From Oehlia diaphana (lineage: Eukaryota > Glomeromycota > Glomeromycetes > Glomerales > Glomeraceae), in NCBI GenBank assembly GCA_003833135.1, contig QZLH01000010.1, positions 9,513 to 73,512 of the forward strand: a DNA stretch of 64,000 nt. The letters are read 5' to 3'. Position numbers and translations under genes: made by a program. Below the pieces are notes generated by a model. The model was not told where the DNA came from, ran no database searches, and worked only from the letters and a program-made list of their open reading frames with translations. Of this stretch, positions 36,770 through 48,995 are shown piece after piece (the stretch's first letter is position 1; every line of letters begins with the position of its first letter).

Positions 36770-37090
36770 ATAGTTTATACATGCCGAAATTGTCGAAATT
36801 GCCGAAACTGTCGAAAATGCCGAAATGGTTTCGGTTAGTCGAAATAGTTTCGGTAAGTCGAAATTGTCGAAAATGCCGAAACTGTCGAAAAATGCCCGAA
36901 ATGGTTTCGGCACGTCGAGATAGTTTCGGTAAGCCGAAATTGTCGAAAATGCCGAAATGGTTTCGGCACGTCGAAATATTTTAAGCCGAAATTGTCGAAA
37001 ATGCCGAAATGGTTTCGGCACGCCGAAACTCGTCAAAAATGTCGAAATAGTTCGGCACGTCAAAATCAGTGAAAATGCCAAAATAGTTTT
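36770..37090. repeat. CpG-rich CGAAA minisatellite with hairpins
   Basis: Imperfect tandem repeat of about 56 bp built from ATGCCGAAAT, GGTTTCGGCACGTCGAAAT, AGTTTCGGTAAGCCGAAAT and TGTCGAAA. GCCGAAA and TTTCGGC lie a few bases apart and form perfect short hairpins at least three times. The tract is strikingly rich in CpG compared with its surroundings. Units degrade toward the right end (CpG becomes TpG/CpA). Frames crossing it are repeat artefacts. Confidence 0.8.
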
Positions 37091-37689
37091 GACAATCAGT
37101 CAACAATTTTCACAATTTTGTCACGTCTAAACTGTTTTTGCATTACAGGTCATTATTTGGCCTTTTGTTTCGATCGAAAATCTATTTATACAGATAAAAA
37201 AAAAAATAACAAATAATGCTATTTTCCTTGGGCATTCTTTACGCATATCACAAAAATTTGCTAAATTGATCAATTCCGACATAAATTTACAGTTTAGATC
37301 ATTTATTAAATCCACTCATAGAATTATATGTTTACATATTTTTATTCAGTTTTTGTTAAATAGTATGATACCACGCAAATTAGGTAATAAGGGTAGTATA
37401 ATTATTTCTATATGATAAAGGTTTGATAATATGTCCGGTATAAATACACTTCTTCACACTGATGGTGTGTATATTTGACAATTTTTGAAATGACTCTAAA
37501 TGACATTCATCGAATGATCTCATCATTTTAAGGTCATTTTCTATAATATTGGTCAAATTTAACTTAATGCAAAGTTAAAGTGAACCAAAATTAAGAATGA
37601 AAAAATTAAAGGTACTATTAATAATTTTAACTAGAAATATCACATAAATGCTAATAAATATACTACAATATATATTAATAATAAATTGA
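37091..37689. other. Intergenic region
   Basis: AT-rich sequence between the CGAAA minisatellite and the IQ-motif relic. Nothing recognised. Confidence 0.45.
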
Positions 37690-38935
37690 ATGATCTCTAT
37701 CGCTTTGTTTTTCTTTCTTTTTAGATATCCTCTGAAGGCTTTCTGGATTACTACGGCGCTTTGAGTACTACGGCTAAAACGACAAAACACTGGACAGATG
37801 AGAAAATGTAAACGAAACGCTTGATCTCTAGATCCAATATATATTACTCCAATATATATTTAATGTGATCAATTATTTTGCATTTACCATCTCTAGTAAC
37901 CATTGATCTGATTTTAATTTTGTTTTTTCTTTACTGATGGTATCGAATCGCTCGTCATTCGTCATTGAATCTTTGATGTATTTAGATCGCTCGCTATCAT
38001 TAGCCTGAACCATTATTAATTTTCGCATTCTTGCTGTATCATAATAAATAGTGTTCATAATATCAGAAGAAGAGTCTTTTAATTTGGTGAAATAGATGCC
38101 ATACAATTGAAGCCAAAACCGTCAATTCATACGAATCTATTATTGAGTTAACCGTAGAAAGTTTCAAGTAATGGAATGAAGGGAGCCTCGCATATCTTAT
38201 CTCCTTAAAAAACATTCAAGAAGGTCGTTGTTGAAAAATATCATCGGAAACCTTATTCTTTAGGTGAAAAGAGTTAGATGGTTAGATACATTATAATGAC
38301 CAAAGCTGGAAATGGTAAATAGTTGAAATCCGGAATATTTTATTATAGATATATGCTATGATTGCAACTCATACTCATGGAAAAGGATATAAATACACTT
38401 ACCAAATTTTTCCACCGTCTACAGTTATCATAAACGCACTTTCTTGCTTTTCTTCTTTTTCTTCTTCATATCATTAGTCAATTGAATAATAGATGTGTAT
38501 ATGCATCTTATTATCTTTAAGAGCATTATTCTTTCTTGATTAGAAAACGAATTAAAAAATTCTTTTCAAATTATGAATAATAATTGATAAATAAGCAATA
38601 AAGCACAGGGTTGTCTACTATAATAATGAGAAATGACAACTTCAGAATTATTTGTGCCATTTCATTTCTTTCTTGAAGCATTCTGCTTCCCGTAAATAAA
38701 TCATTCTTTTCCAAGCATAAAAGAGAATTCTTTCTCTCGTTCATGAGGCTTCGTTTTCGCGAAGCATTCAGAATAATCTGCAAACATGAACATAGTTAAA
38801 GATAAGTCCAAGATAACTTGAGAAGTAACCTTTTTAACCGAAAAGACTTGTCCGTGAATGCCTTGGTAAATAAGCGGGCCCAATTTTCTTACACCGCGTA
38901 GCGGCTCTAGCTAATGTATCGTATGGTTGGTCCAT
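37690..38935 (-). pseudogene. Possible degenerate gene with IQ motif
   Basis: From ATG at 38933-38935 the minus strand reads MDQPYDTLARAATR. A change of frame then gives IYQGIHGQVFSVKKVTSQVI, then LTMFMFADYSECFAKTKPHE. After unassigned DNA, 37873-38106 gives YGIYFTKLKDSSSDIMNTI and RSKYIKDSMTNDERFDTI. A last segment near 37690-37790 carries AVVIQKAFRGYLKRKK, a good calmodulin-binding IQ motif. I could not join these pieces into one frame with consistent splice phases, so the locus is either a relic or an incompletely understood gene. Family not recognised. Confidence 0.35.
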
Positions 38936-39416
38936 TAATGAATAATATAAACAATTACTATTCGTAGCTTCCAAAATGTACAAATAATAAAGAATAACTT
39001 TTGTTTAATTGTTATATTGTGTTGTCGCACAGATTGATCTAATGACCATCTCAAACTGACTCATTTCTTGATTGTTTAAGATCACATGATGTCAATCAGA
39101 AATGGATTGTATAAATGAAGAATTGCTGAAAAAAAATATTATTGGGACCATTAACTGTTGATGCCTTGTTTTATCCGGATTCCAAAAGTGGAACTGCATT
39201 TTCCTGTTTCTTTTAAATATTTCAATGACATAATAACAAGATTTTTTTTATACTCAAACTTGTTTAAAAAGATTTATTATTTATTTATTTATTTTTTAAT
39301 TAAATACGTTAAATCAATCAAAAATTCTATATTATTACTATAAATTACTTTTTTTTAATTAAATTTATTATTATTATTATTTTTTATTATTATTATTTTC
39401 TTTCTTTCTTTTTTTT
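38936..39416. other. Intergenic region
   Basis: AT-rich DNA with (TTA)n tracts near 39362-39400, at the 3' side of the SDF2-like gene. Nothing further recognised. Confidence 0.5.
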
Positions 39417-40548
39417 TTAATTATAATTTCTATCAGCAAAATATATTCCTTCTTGAACAACCCATTCAGTATTTTCACCAGTTTTCTTAGTAGCAGATAC
39501 TTCTATTTGTCCATTAATAGGATTATTATATACATATTCCTCATTTGCAAATAAATATGCAGAAGTTTCTGCATGTAATAATTGAAATTTTTGTTCTCTT
39601 AACCAATATGTAGATTTTTCTAAGCAAATTACTTTCCAATTATCTCCTACAAAAAGAGTAAGAAAATTTTATTTTATTAAATTGAACTTTATATATATAT
39701 ATAATATAAATAAATATTATGAAATTTTCAAATAGTTTAATTATTTACCTGTATCTAATCCATCAAATGCACTAACTTCTTGTTGTTTTGATATTGGTGA
39801 ACGATGATGATGACTATGTAAAAATTTATTAGTACCTGAATGTTTTAATCTAATAACTGATCCACATTTAATTGGTTCTCTATAAATAAAAACATAAAAA
39901 ATATTATTTAAGAATAAATAAATAATATAAATGACTAGAGAAATCGGTTAGAATTTTAGATTATTTACCCTCTTGGACATGATTTACCATGAGCTCCCTT
40001 TATTATCCAGAGTGATTCTGGGTCATCAGCATCCGGAAGTCCTGTAACACTTTGTTGTCCTGATCCACTCCCTAAAGAAAAATAATTTTTTTTTTAGTTT
40101 AGATGATTTTATTTATTTTTTCTTTTTTATCAGAATAATTCTTTTGATTGTAATTTACCATATGCTACAGAATGTGAATGTAATTTATAACTTGAAGGTA
40201 TATGAGTCATTTTAATTGCTGAACCACATGTAACTATAATAATAAAGAAATTAATTAGATATTTAAATATACAACATAAATATTTAACAAATATTAAATT
40301 ACCTTTTTCAAATTCTGTTAAGAATTCGAATTGATTAATCGATTATACCAGAAAAATTCCGAGTTGACCGAATTGATCGAAGAAAAGAAAAAAAAAAAGA
40401 AGTTAAAATTTTCGTCAGTAAATAAAACTTTATCAAAGAATAATGATTATCACAAAAAAAAAAAACCTTCGTCAATTTCCAGAACTTGACTATTTATCAT
40501 CAATATCACGAGAAAAGTCGTTATAGCAAAAATTATCTTGAACTTCAT
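39417..40548 (-). CDS. SDF2-like secreted/ER protein with MIR domain
   Basis: Six minus-strand exons (40467-40548, 40303-40314, 40159-40233, 39969-40071, 39749-39879, 39417-39646) give 210 residues, almost exactly the length of animal and plant SDF2. The N-terminus MKFKIIFAITTFLVILMINS is a signal peptide. Three MIR repeats follow: VTCGSAIKMTHIPSSYKLHS, then PIKCGSVIRLKHSGTNKFLH, then NWKVICLEKSTYWLREQKF. The joining GSGSGQQSVTGLPDADDPES is strongly SDF2-like. SDF2 works in ER protein quality control, partly with O-mannosyltransferase and Hsp40/BiP partners. There is no HDEL-type retention signal; the protein ends DRNYN. The second exon is only 12 bases and the first donor is GTTTTT, so this junction deserves transcript support, although it restores the expected EFEKVTCGS. 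Confidence 0.9.
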
Positions 40549-41084
40549 TTTTTCTCTCTTTTTTTTAAAAAAATTTCAATTAATTAAAAAAAAATTATTA
40601 AAATAAAAAATATTTGATTTTTGATTTTGATTTGATATATTTTTTTTTTTTTTATTTTTACTTTGTAAATTCTAATTTCTAATTTATAAATCAATTTTTA
40701 ACCTAAAAAAAAGGTCATGGGAAAGGTTAAATGATAAATATTAAGAGAATTTATAAAAAAACGCAAATATATCTTTTTTATGTTAAATTGATACTTGGTC
40801 GAACGTGATTGGTTACATATTTATTGATTTTTTATTGGTTGTGTAACATATAAAAATCGATTCTCGTATTAAAACGAATATTATACGAATCTTAAATAAT
40901 ATAAAGTAAATTGCTCATTATTTTTCTGTCTTCTTTCTTTCTCTTTTCTTGTTTCATATATTTCATATAATAATATAATATCTATATAATATCTTAAAAG
41001 TAAATATAAACTTAAAAACGTAATTATAATAACATAATAATAAAATGATTAAGGGAAAAAAATACATATATACATATTAGTAAT
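40549..41084. other. Upstream region of the SDF2-like gene
   Basis: AT-rich promoter region between two genes on the same strand. A CT-rich tract lies near 40930-40955. No gene seen. Confidence 0.5.
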
Positions 41085-42890
41085 TTACATAATGCGACAC
41101 TCATTTCCACCAAATTGACTCCTTGCAATAATTTCCATTTCTTCACTAACTTCTTGTCTACCATTTTCTTCCCTTTTAGCTTTAACTTCTCGTGGGAAAT
41201 AAAGTTTTATGAAATTCTGCAAGGGTATATCCAAATTGCCTTTTTTTAAAAAATAAATGTTAGAATATATTAGATTAAGATGTAAATAATTTCTCATCCA
41301 CATATGTAAAATAAATTTGAATACTAACTTGAGTCTGCTTTATGTACCGCATCTTCGTATCGACAAATTGGACAATTGCGCATCTTTTTACGTTCGGATT
41401 TAATGAGACAACGTACACAAAATACGTGTCCACAACATAATCGAATTGGTTTCCAGTAAATGACTATCATTATATTAAAAGAGATTGTAAAGTTATTATT
41501 TATATATTGTAAGATCAAATAAATTCAAACATTTAGAGATAAAATAAAACGTACAAGTACATATTGGACATGTATGATCCTCAATTTGTGGAGTGATTGT
41601 AGATAATTGCTTCTATTTTAATAAAAATTTTTTAAAATTATGTATTTTTAGCCGGTAAATCTGAGAAAGTAGTAAAAAAAAAAATCACTTACATTCATTA
41701 CTTGACACAGAGATTTACCCATAGTTCCGGTAAAATATGAATCATGTTTCAATAATTTTCCAAATTTAAAACTGGCACTACATATATATAAATAAAGTGA
41801 GTAAAATTTTTCGCTAATTACGAATAATAAAGAATACATACGTTAAATATGTTCGCTTATCATGTTTTTTAAGAATTTTTGACATGGCGGTCTTATTGAT
41901 ATATTGAAATTGTTTCATCATTATCAAATCATTATTAATCTATTAGAAAATTAATTAAATATAAATTCAGACTTCAGACTATCTTCATGTGTCATTTATA
42001 TCGAATATTCATTTTTTTATACTCACACTTAAAAATTCTTGAAATGCATCTTTTGAAGAACTTAATTTAAATTTACGTGGCTAGAAAATATTGAAGTGTA
42101 AGTTATTTAACTTTTAATATAACTTAGAATGTAGTTAGTATAATTAAAAATTACCAAATCTGTCCTAGATAGTTCGTCAGAGAACCATTTGAATTGCTTT
42201 TGAGCAAATTCCAAGTCGTGTTCATCACGATCTGCTTCGGTGTTCCCAATAAAAATTTCTGCTCGTAAATAAAGTTGGAAAATTTCGCGCCACGTATACA
42301 TATCTTTCTTATATGGAGAAGTCTTAAAAGAGAAAAATTAAATCGTTTAAAATGAATAATTAGTCATAATAATACAAAGAATTTTATAAAAACTTACCAC
42401 TTTGATCAAAAGATCGCCAAGTCTCTTAACCCTATCCATGTATTCATCTTTATTTTGTTGTTGAAGTTGATTTAATTGCGAAACTTCTTCTAAAAGAATA
42501 TCAAAGAATTCGCTATCTTTTTCAAGTTCAATACACGTCATTCTATAATATAAATAAAATTTTAATTTTATATCCATTTAAATATGAGCAAATGAGCTAA
42601 AAAAAATGTCACCTGTGTAATGATTGATTCATAGTGGAATTATTACAGAGAGAAATATTTTCCGCAATAATATCATCGTGAGAGTCAGAGGAGGAAGTAG
42701 TAGAATCTGTATCGTTTGAATCGGTTGAAGGTAAGGAAAGCGACGACGATACATAACATGAATTACATTTCGTGAAATCAGATTGAATGATTTCAAGAGT
42801 ATGTCCTGTTAGAGGATGAGACAATCGGATATCAGGAGAATAAGCATCCAAATCGAGTTGAATATAGGATCGAATATGAGTTGGGTTGAC

Positions 42891-42942
<52 letters not shown>

Positions 42943-43202
42943 CAAAAATTAAAAAAAAAAAATTTACTGCGTAAAATAAAAATTTAATAAAAACTTAGTT
43001 AACCTTCAGAGGAATATTCCATTTTATAACCTTCCGTAGCATTCAACACAGATTTACGAATATCTAGAGAAATTCCTTTATCATTCAATTCTTGAACGAT
43101 TTTATGAATGCATTTCTTTAATGTTTTGTATTGGATGGCGAAAGGTCTCCATTGAGAAGGAACGTCTTCAATAGTTCGTCCTAAACTCTTTCCAAATTTC
43201 AT
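41085..43202 (-). CDS. SPX-RING protein (putative E3 ubiquitin ligase)
   Basis: Ten minus-strand exons (43004-43202, 42613-42889, 42398-42542, 42155-42322, 42027-42080, 41842-41939, 41693-41777, 41555-41612, 41329-41463, 41085-41239) give 457 residues, all in phase. It begins MKFGKSLGRTIEDVPSQWRP with the basic YKTLKKCI stretch, the classic SPX start. It continues through FFDILLEEVSQLNQ to INKTAMSKILKKHDKRTY, the conserved last SPX helix with the Lys residues that bind inositol pyrophosphates. A RING finger follows from about residue 357: CPIC...CCGHVFCVRCL...NCPIC. SPX-RING proteins (plant NLA, fungal relatives) ubiquitinate phosphate-related targets in response to phosphate status. The precise target is not visible. 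A low-complexity Ser/Asp insert sits inside the SPX domain (exon 2). Confidence 0.92.
42895..42939. repeat. 45-base A homopolymer in an intron
   Basis: An uninterrupted A run lies in the first intron of the SPX-RING gene, on the 5' side of the exon 2 acceptor; read on the coding strand it is a T tract directly upstream of the AG. Its length may reflect assembly limits. Confidence 0.8.
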
Positions 43203-46122
43203 TTTTTTGAAAATGAGGAAATTTATTGGGTTAAAAATGAATAAATAGGGGAACGACTTTTAAATGAAGAAGAATAGTAGTTTAGGAAAAAAATGGGAGT
43301 GAGTTGGGGGAGCGAGAAGCTTGAATAAATCGGTTTTTTTTTTAAATGCAAAAATAATCTGCAAAAAAAAGGCTAAATTCGGCTCGATAAGATTTAGGTA
43401 CCCAATTCGAATTTAATGTAATCATTGAAATACTTTTAAAATTCTAAAAAAAAACTTTACAGAAAACCTAGTTTTCATTTACTTAAATAATGAATATTTT
43501 TTTTTCAAGATTAACCATAATTGGTTATTTGTTAATGGATCTGCAATCAAAAACTTGAACAAAATTGGAAGTCTCGAGACCTCACATGACTGCCTTTTAT
43601 GGACTTTAAAAATGCAGTGGCGCGACTAGCGCCCTGTACCAAGTCTTATGAAAATGGCATCATTATAACATACATAGACGCCCTCAAATTATTATTATTG
43701 TCCCGTGAGAGAATTCTATAAAAGAAAAGTACGATTGGGAATCAAAAATTTTTTTTTTTTCTTTTTTTTCATTGTTCAATTGATTACAATCATAATAACC
43801 TGTGTTCTACAATTTTTTTCCATGATAAAATATTACATTAAAAACATAAACAAATTCATTTCATTCGTTTCTTACTTAATTTGTCGGAAATTTTTTTTAA
43901 TATAAAGCGCATGTATAATAAAAAATCACCTATAGTAACTGAGTTAGGACCCATGAATTTTTAATTCTTACAGCTTTGTGATTGTTTGTATTTGAAGGAG
44001 TGTGGAGTATTAAGAAGAAATCATCTGTAAATGGCCAGATTTTCACATTATTTATGCATCTACAGAAAAACAAACAAATTAATTCGATAAATCACATGAT
44101 ATGTACATTTAATATACTGTATATAGCTTGGATATGTGTAACAATCCATCATTAAACCGGGGTAGAATGTTCCTAAAATTTTATTCGTCTCTCTCTTCAC
44201 TCTTTTTTTTTTTCCTCGTGAAATTGATTAATTAATTACTCCACCGAACGGTTTACATTTTTTTTTTTTCATATCTGATATGTAAAATATGTCGGTAATA
44301 AAAAATCAACGGGAGATCATGAGATCATGAGATCAGCATGTGATTTATCCATTAAGAAAATGGTTTAAAAATAGAAAATATAATTATGCAGTAAAATGTC
44401 AAAGAAGCACAATTGAAGCCATATGTCCCAAAGAAAAAATATATGCTATTTATATTATTTCCCCAATAAGGGATTTGATGATATGAAATAGTAGTATCTT
44501 CTATGTAGAATTGTGTAGTAATTATTACCTGATATGCAAATTACACAGGAAAATTCTCTTTTTAGTGGCTTATTTGTTTACCTTGCTGCAAAATTCTTTG
44601 GCGACTGTAACTGATATGCATGATTTTATTTATCGAATCATTATATATATAAAAAAAAAATGTTTAATTCGAGGAAAAAAAAAAAATCTGGGGGAATCAA
44701 AAGAAGACGAAAAAAATATAAAAATTTTTTCTCAGGCAGAGTAGTTTATTACTTTATAAAGTTAGATAGTTGGCGCATACCGCGTTCTAAAGATAAGATA
44801 AGTAAAATGACCCTTTTTTATTGCAGTACACGATAACAATTTGTTATTTATAATCATAAATTACGTAAAACGAATATGTTCATTTTAAAGTTCAAAAATA
44901 ATCGGAAATATCGACAAATTTGATTTTTCATGTATTGAATATTATCTATCAATTTATCTTTCAATCACATTTACTCTATTCCTTATCAGTTATTACAAAA
45001 AAAAAAAAATTTACAAAATCATTAATTTCAAGTCTTTATATTTATATCGTTATTTCATAATTTCATAATTTTTAACTTTTAAACTAAATTTATCCATCAT
45101 AATTGGAGTATTTTTATATTTCTTTCTCCTCCCAATTTATATCAGTTATTTATTCGAAATGATTTAAAATTCTTTTATTTGTTTGAATAAGTTCAATTTC
45201 TTTCTGAATTCCCGAATTAAGGCAATACATGTACGCCTTTCTTAAAATTATTCGATGTCGATCATTTAATCTAGCGCTTTTTTTAAAATTCCTTAATTTA
45301 TTAAAATTATACTTCGAATTAAACTGAAAAAGTCTTTTTCAATGCAGATACAATATTTAATGTGCGTGTTTAATCTTAATTTTGATTTTTTGAATTGGGT
45401 TATCAACAAAAAATCCTAAAAATCAATATTGGGTGCAAACTTAATGACGTGACATAACTTTTAGTTAAGTCACGTCATAGACGTAGAAAAGCATAAGTTT
45501 GCATCAAAGTGATTTAATTACTAATTATTTTATAATAAAATGTATAGACGTAATATTATATAACGTAACTTAAGTCACGTCATAGACGTAACTAGGACAT
45601 AACCCTAAGAAAGAGTTAAGTTTGCATCTCTAATTATAATAAATTGCGTTTCATACTTCGTTCATTTTTATACGAAAAGTGCCCCTAACTACTATACTTA
45701 TACTGCTAAATACATGATCTGATTTCTTTTTACTAGAACTTGCAAGAAAAATATGATTACAAAACATTTATCATCCAATAAAAATGATTATTAGTAATGA
45801 TTAAAGGAAAAAAGAACTTCGGAATTAATCGAGTACGACCGGTTGAATCCGATTTAGTCATCCAATATTTATACTTGGTAAAGCTTAGGTGTAGGTTTTT
45901 TTATTAGGGAAGTTGAATTTATGATTAATCCCAAATCAGTAAAAGTTTGTGTTACATTCGGGTCATTAAAATCTCGGTTATTGAATCTGATGATCACTAT
46001 CATTTTCTCTTTAGATTCAATTTTTTTTCACTTTTTTTTTTGCTTTAATTTAAAAAAAAATAATCCATTGCTTTAGATAAAATAATTATTGATAAATTTA
46101 AAATCTATTATAAAATTTATTT
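43203..46122. other. Long intergenic region between divergent genes
   Basis: 2.9 kb of AT-rich DNA between the SPX-RING gene (minus) and the aminotransferase-like gene (plus). It contains a candidate MITE at 45431-45630 and no recognised gene. The frames at 43705-43905 and 44511-44744 have no coding character. Confidence 0.5.
45431..45630. mobile_element. Candidate short inverted-repeat element
   Basis: Left end GGGTGCAAACTTAATGACG; right end reads in reverse GAGATGCAAACTTAACTC. Inside, TAAGTCACGTCATAGACGTA occurs twice (about 45464-45483 and 45573-45592). No clear target duplication was found, so the borders are provisional. Confidence 0.4.
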
Positions 46123-47816
46123 ATGGATTCGTATAATTCTAATAACACTAATAATACTAATGGTACTAATGGTACTAATGGTACTGGAAATGTTAATAAA
46201 AATAATGAATTATCAGGTACGGGTGTCTTTTTTAAAAATATAAATAAAAATTTTTCTTCTGAAATTGAAAAATCCATGGGATTAGGACGATATTAGGATG
46301 GTTTTAATGGTTAGGATTGATTATTATCAAATTAAATAACCGGAAAGAAAAACAAAAAAAATTTGATTAATAAAATTAATAAAATTTTTTTATTTTTATT
46401 TTTTGGACAGTATAGTTATTGTTGAAAGGTTAAAATCATCAGATGAAAAAGATTTAAATGATCCAGATTGTGAAATAAGTGAAGTTGAAGTATCATCAGG
46501 TGATTTCCTATTAAAATTTCCAAGAGGAGCTTATACTTCTGCTAGAACTGTTAAAAGAAAGTCTATTATGGATTTACAAAGTCATGTTAGTCGTATGGTA
46601 CATTCTCTACGATTAATGAAGTTTATTCCTGAAAGTGAAGTTCCTACGGAAAAATCTCAAGATAATAAAGATAATGAGTTTGAAGCTGAAGAATCATCAC
46701 AAATTACACGAGAATTAATTCCATATAGAAAATCCGATACTTTTAAAAAATTGATTATTCCTATATTAAGAAAAGGTTTATCAAGATATTGTGAAATTAA
46801 AGGTCTTCTTTCTCATAATAATAAAAGGGAATGTGAAGATGAAATTAAAGTTACTATTCTTGTTTGTTATTCCTTTAAGGTAAGAAAGATTGAAAAAATA
46901 AATTTTCTTTTTTTTTTTTAAAAAAAAAAAAAATATTTATTAATGACGACTTTAATTATTTTAAAGGAGAAAAGGCCTATTTTAGTTGCTCATTTTATAA
47001 ATCTATATTCTTTAAATACATCTAGATGCAAGGTAAATATGAAATTTTGTAGAAAAAGATTTTTTTAAAATTTTATTTTAAATATTTCATCTATAGGTTG
47101 AAATTTATGGAGAACCAAGGAAATCTGCTGAAGCAAAAGACTCACAATGGGTTCGGTACGTTTTTATTTTCATAATTATTATTTTATAAAGGCTGAATTT
47201 TTAAGTTTCTTTTTTAGTGATAGAAAATCACTTGAATCAAGTATGCAGACTGGATTTAATGAAATCATACTTTTGGATTCTAATACGCAAAACATTTATG
47301 AGGGTTTAAGTTCAAACTTTTTTGCAGTATTATACAACCCCGATAAACAGGAGCCATTAGTTGTAACTGCACCTATACATCATGTTCTTGAAGGGACCAT
47401 ATTAAAAATTGTTAGAATGATCTGCGAAAGAGACAAAATTGATTTCCAATTTTGGTTTCCTAATGCTAATGATGCTGAACAATGGAAAGGCGCGTTTATA
47501 ACGAGTAAGTTATTGAGATTCTACGGAAGCATTTCCATCATAACGGATATTAACTTATCATCATTATTTATTTTCAGGCACGTCTCGATTAGTTCTGCCA
47601 ATTGAGTTAATAAAGTTTCGTAATGGAAGGTTAGTATAGATAAAGTAATTCTTTTTTATATTAATCGCAAAAAAAATTTATTTAATCCATAACTAAAATT
47701 TTCTTTAAAAATTCAGACCATTTGTGAAATTACCCCCGCATAATAATACAATTGAACATATAAAAAATGAAGTAGAAAAAGAAATTTTTCACAGAGCATA
47801 TCGTATTTTATGGTAG
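46123..47816 (+). CDS. Class IV aminotransferase-like protein (PLP fold type IV)
   Basis: Seven exons (46123-46216, 46416-46879, 46967-47032, 47097-47155, 47218-47504, 47578-47629, 47717-47816) give 373 residues with consistent phases. After an Asn/Thr-rich start made by an AATGGTACT repeat come VIVERLKSSD and FPRGAYTSARTV, then SQWVRDRKSLES, where the Lys is the likely Schiff-base residue. NIYEGLSSNFFAVL matches the fold-type-IV motif E-G-xx-SN-F, and APIHHVLEGTILKIV closes the active site. The sequence is closest in style to plant and fungal proteins annotated as D-aminoacid aminotransferase-like PLP enzymes, whose substrates are mostly unproven. The exon 2 acceptor at 46414-46415 was chosen because the earlier AG would create an immediate stop. 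Confidence 0.82.
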
Positions 47817-48134
47817 AACTCTTATTATCATTATTAATATTAATTAATTAACTCGTAGAAATACTTATTTATTAGCCAGAGGTTTTATTTTTAGAATTTC
47901 AACCTAAACGGCTTACAATTAAACACACTTTGGAATCAATATTAATTATTAATAAAAATGTTTTCACATATTTTATTGAAAAAAAAAGATTTTTTTTTTT
48001 TAAAGAAAAAAAAATTTCTAATTTATATCCCGAAGCTTCTCTTTCAGAATGTGTTTTAGTGGTAATAGGGGATTTGCCACCGCTAAACGAGTAGCTCGAA
48101 TCAGGAAGATTAGAAAGCTCCAAAACTCCCTCTT
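47817..48134. other. Convergent 3' intergenic region
   Basis: Separates the stops of the aminotransferase-like gene and the nucleotidyltransferase gene. AT-rich with A/T homopolymers. Nothing else seen. Confidence 0.5.
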
Positions 48135-48995
48135 TCAATACGGTTTATTATCTTTTTGATCATCAAAATATTTGTTTGCATCAATATAACTTTGTAAACC
48201 ACCAACATCAATTCTACCTTGAACATTTTCAGCAAAAAATTTAAATTTATTATTATTTATAACCCAAGCTAAAAATTTTCCTGTAGCATCACGATCTTCT
48301 AAAGTATGATTAGGATTATTTTTTGATTCTTCTAAAAATTCTTTAAGTAATTCTAAAGATTTATTATGTAAAAAATAAAAACAAGGACAAGCTATACGTG
48401 AATTTGTTGATTGTGGAGAAGGTTTTTCTAAAAAATTAATTACTTGATTATTTTCATTAAGTTCTAATATACCAAATTTACTTACAACATCATCATTAAC
48501 TTTATATGTTGTAACTAAACATGCTTCATCATCATCATTAGAATTAATTAAATTAAATTTTTCATATAATTTTTTAAATTTAAAATCTTTTAAAAATAAT
48601 GTATCACCTCCTATAATTAATAAATTTGAATTTTGTAATGATGAAAATTTTTTAATAGTAAAATATATATCTTCTACAGCTCCTAATCTATTTTCATTTG
48701 ATGTAGTACCATCATTAATAATATTATTAGTAGGAATATTATGTGTTTCCGCCCATGAAATAAATGATGAATATGCCGTTGAATTTGTTACAATATATAA
48801 TGATGTTTTAATGTCAATATTGGATTCCATTAACGTATCAATCCAATGTGTTATTAAAGCATCTTTACCACCTAAAGGTAAAAGTGCTTTAGAAATTCCT
48901 AAAAGGTGTGAATATTTTCCGGAAGTATCATTGAGAAGGTCTCGTTGAAGTCGAGTTCCATATCCTGCTCCAAGAATTAAAACTTTAAGTGACAT
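48135..48995 (-). CDS. Sugar-phosphate nucleotidyltransferase-like protein
   Basis: Intronless 286-residue protein with a single GT-A (NTP_transferase) domain and no left-handed beta-helix extension. The N-terminal signature LKVLILGAGYGTRLQRDL holds the GxGxGTR loop that binds the nucleotide. KALLPLGGKDALITHWIDTL follows, with the conserved Lys-Pro-type region. LLIIGGDTLFL carries the metal-binding Asp, and FLEKPSP is the typical EKP motif. A second catalytic Asp is probably in GRIDVGGLQSY. Such enzymes join an NTP to a sugar 1-phosphate; which sugar is not visible, and the small size differs from eukaryotic UDP-glucose pyrophosphorylase. The ATG at 48993-48995 sits directly before the signature, so the start is secure. 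Confidence 0.88.
   Translation of the reverse strand: MSLKVLILGAGYGTRLQRDLLNDTSGKYSHLLGISKALLPLGGKDALITHWIDTLMESNIDIKTSLYIVTNSTAYSSFISWAETHNIPTNNIINDGTTSNENRLGAVEDIYFTIKKFSSLQNSNLLIIGGDTLFLKDFKFKKLYEKFNLINSNDDDEACLVTTYKVNDDVVSKFGILELNENNQVINFLEKPSPQSTNSRIACPCFYFLHNKSLELLKEFLEESKNNPNHTLEDRDATGKFLAWVINNNKFKFFAENVQGRIDVGGLQSYIDANKYFDDQKDNKPY

Noticed and set aside
43203..45430. Genes in the long intergenic region
   Set aside because: Open frames there are short, rich in Ile/Phe/Lys from AT content, and contain homopolymer tracts; no motif was found.
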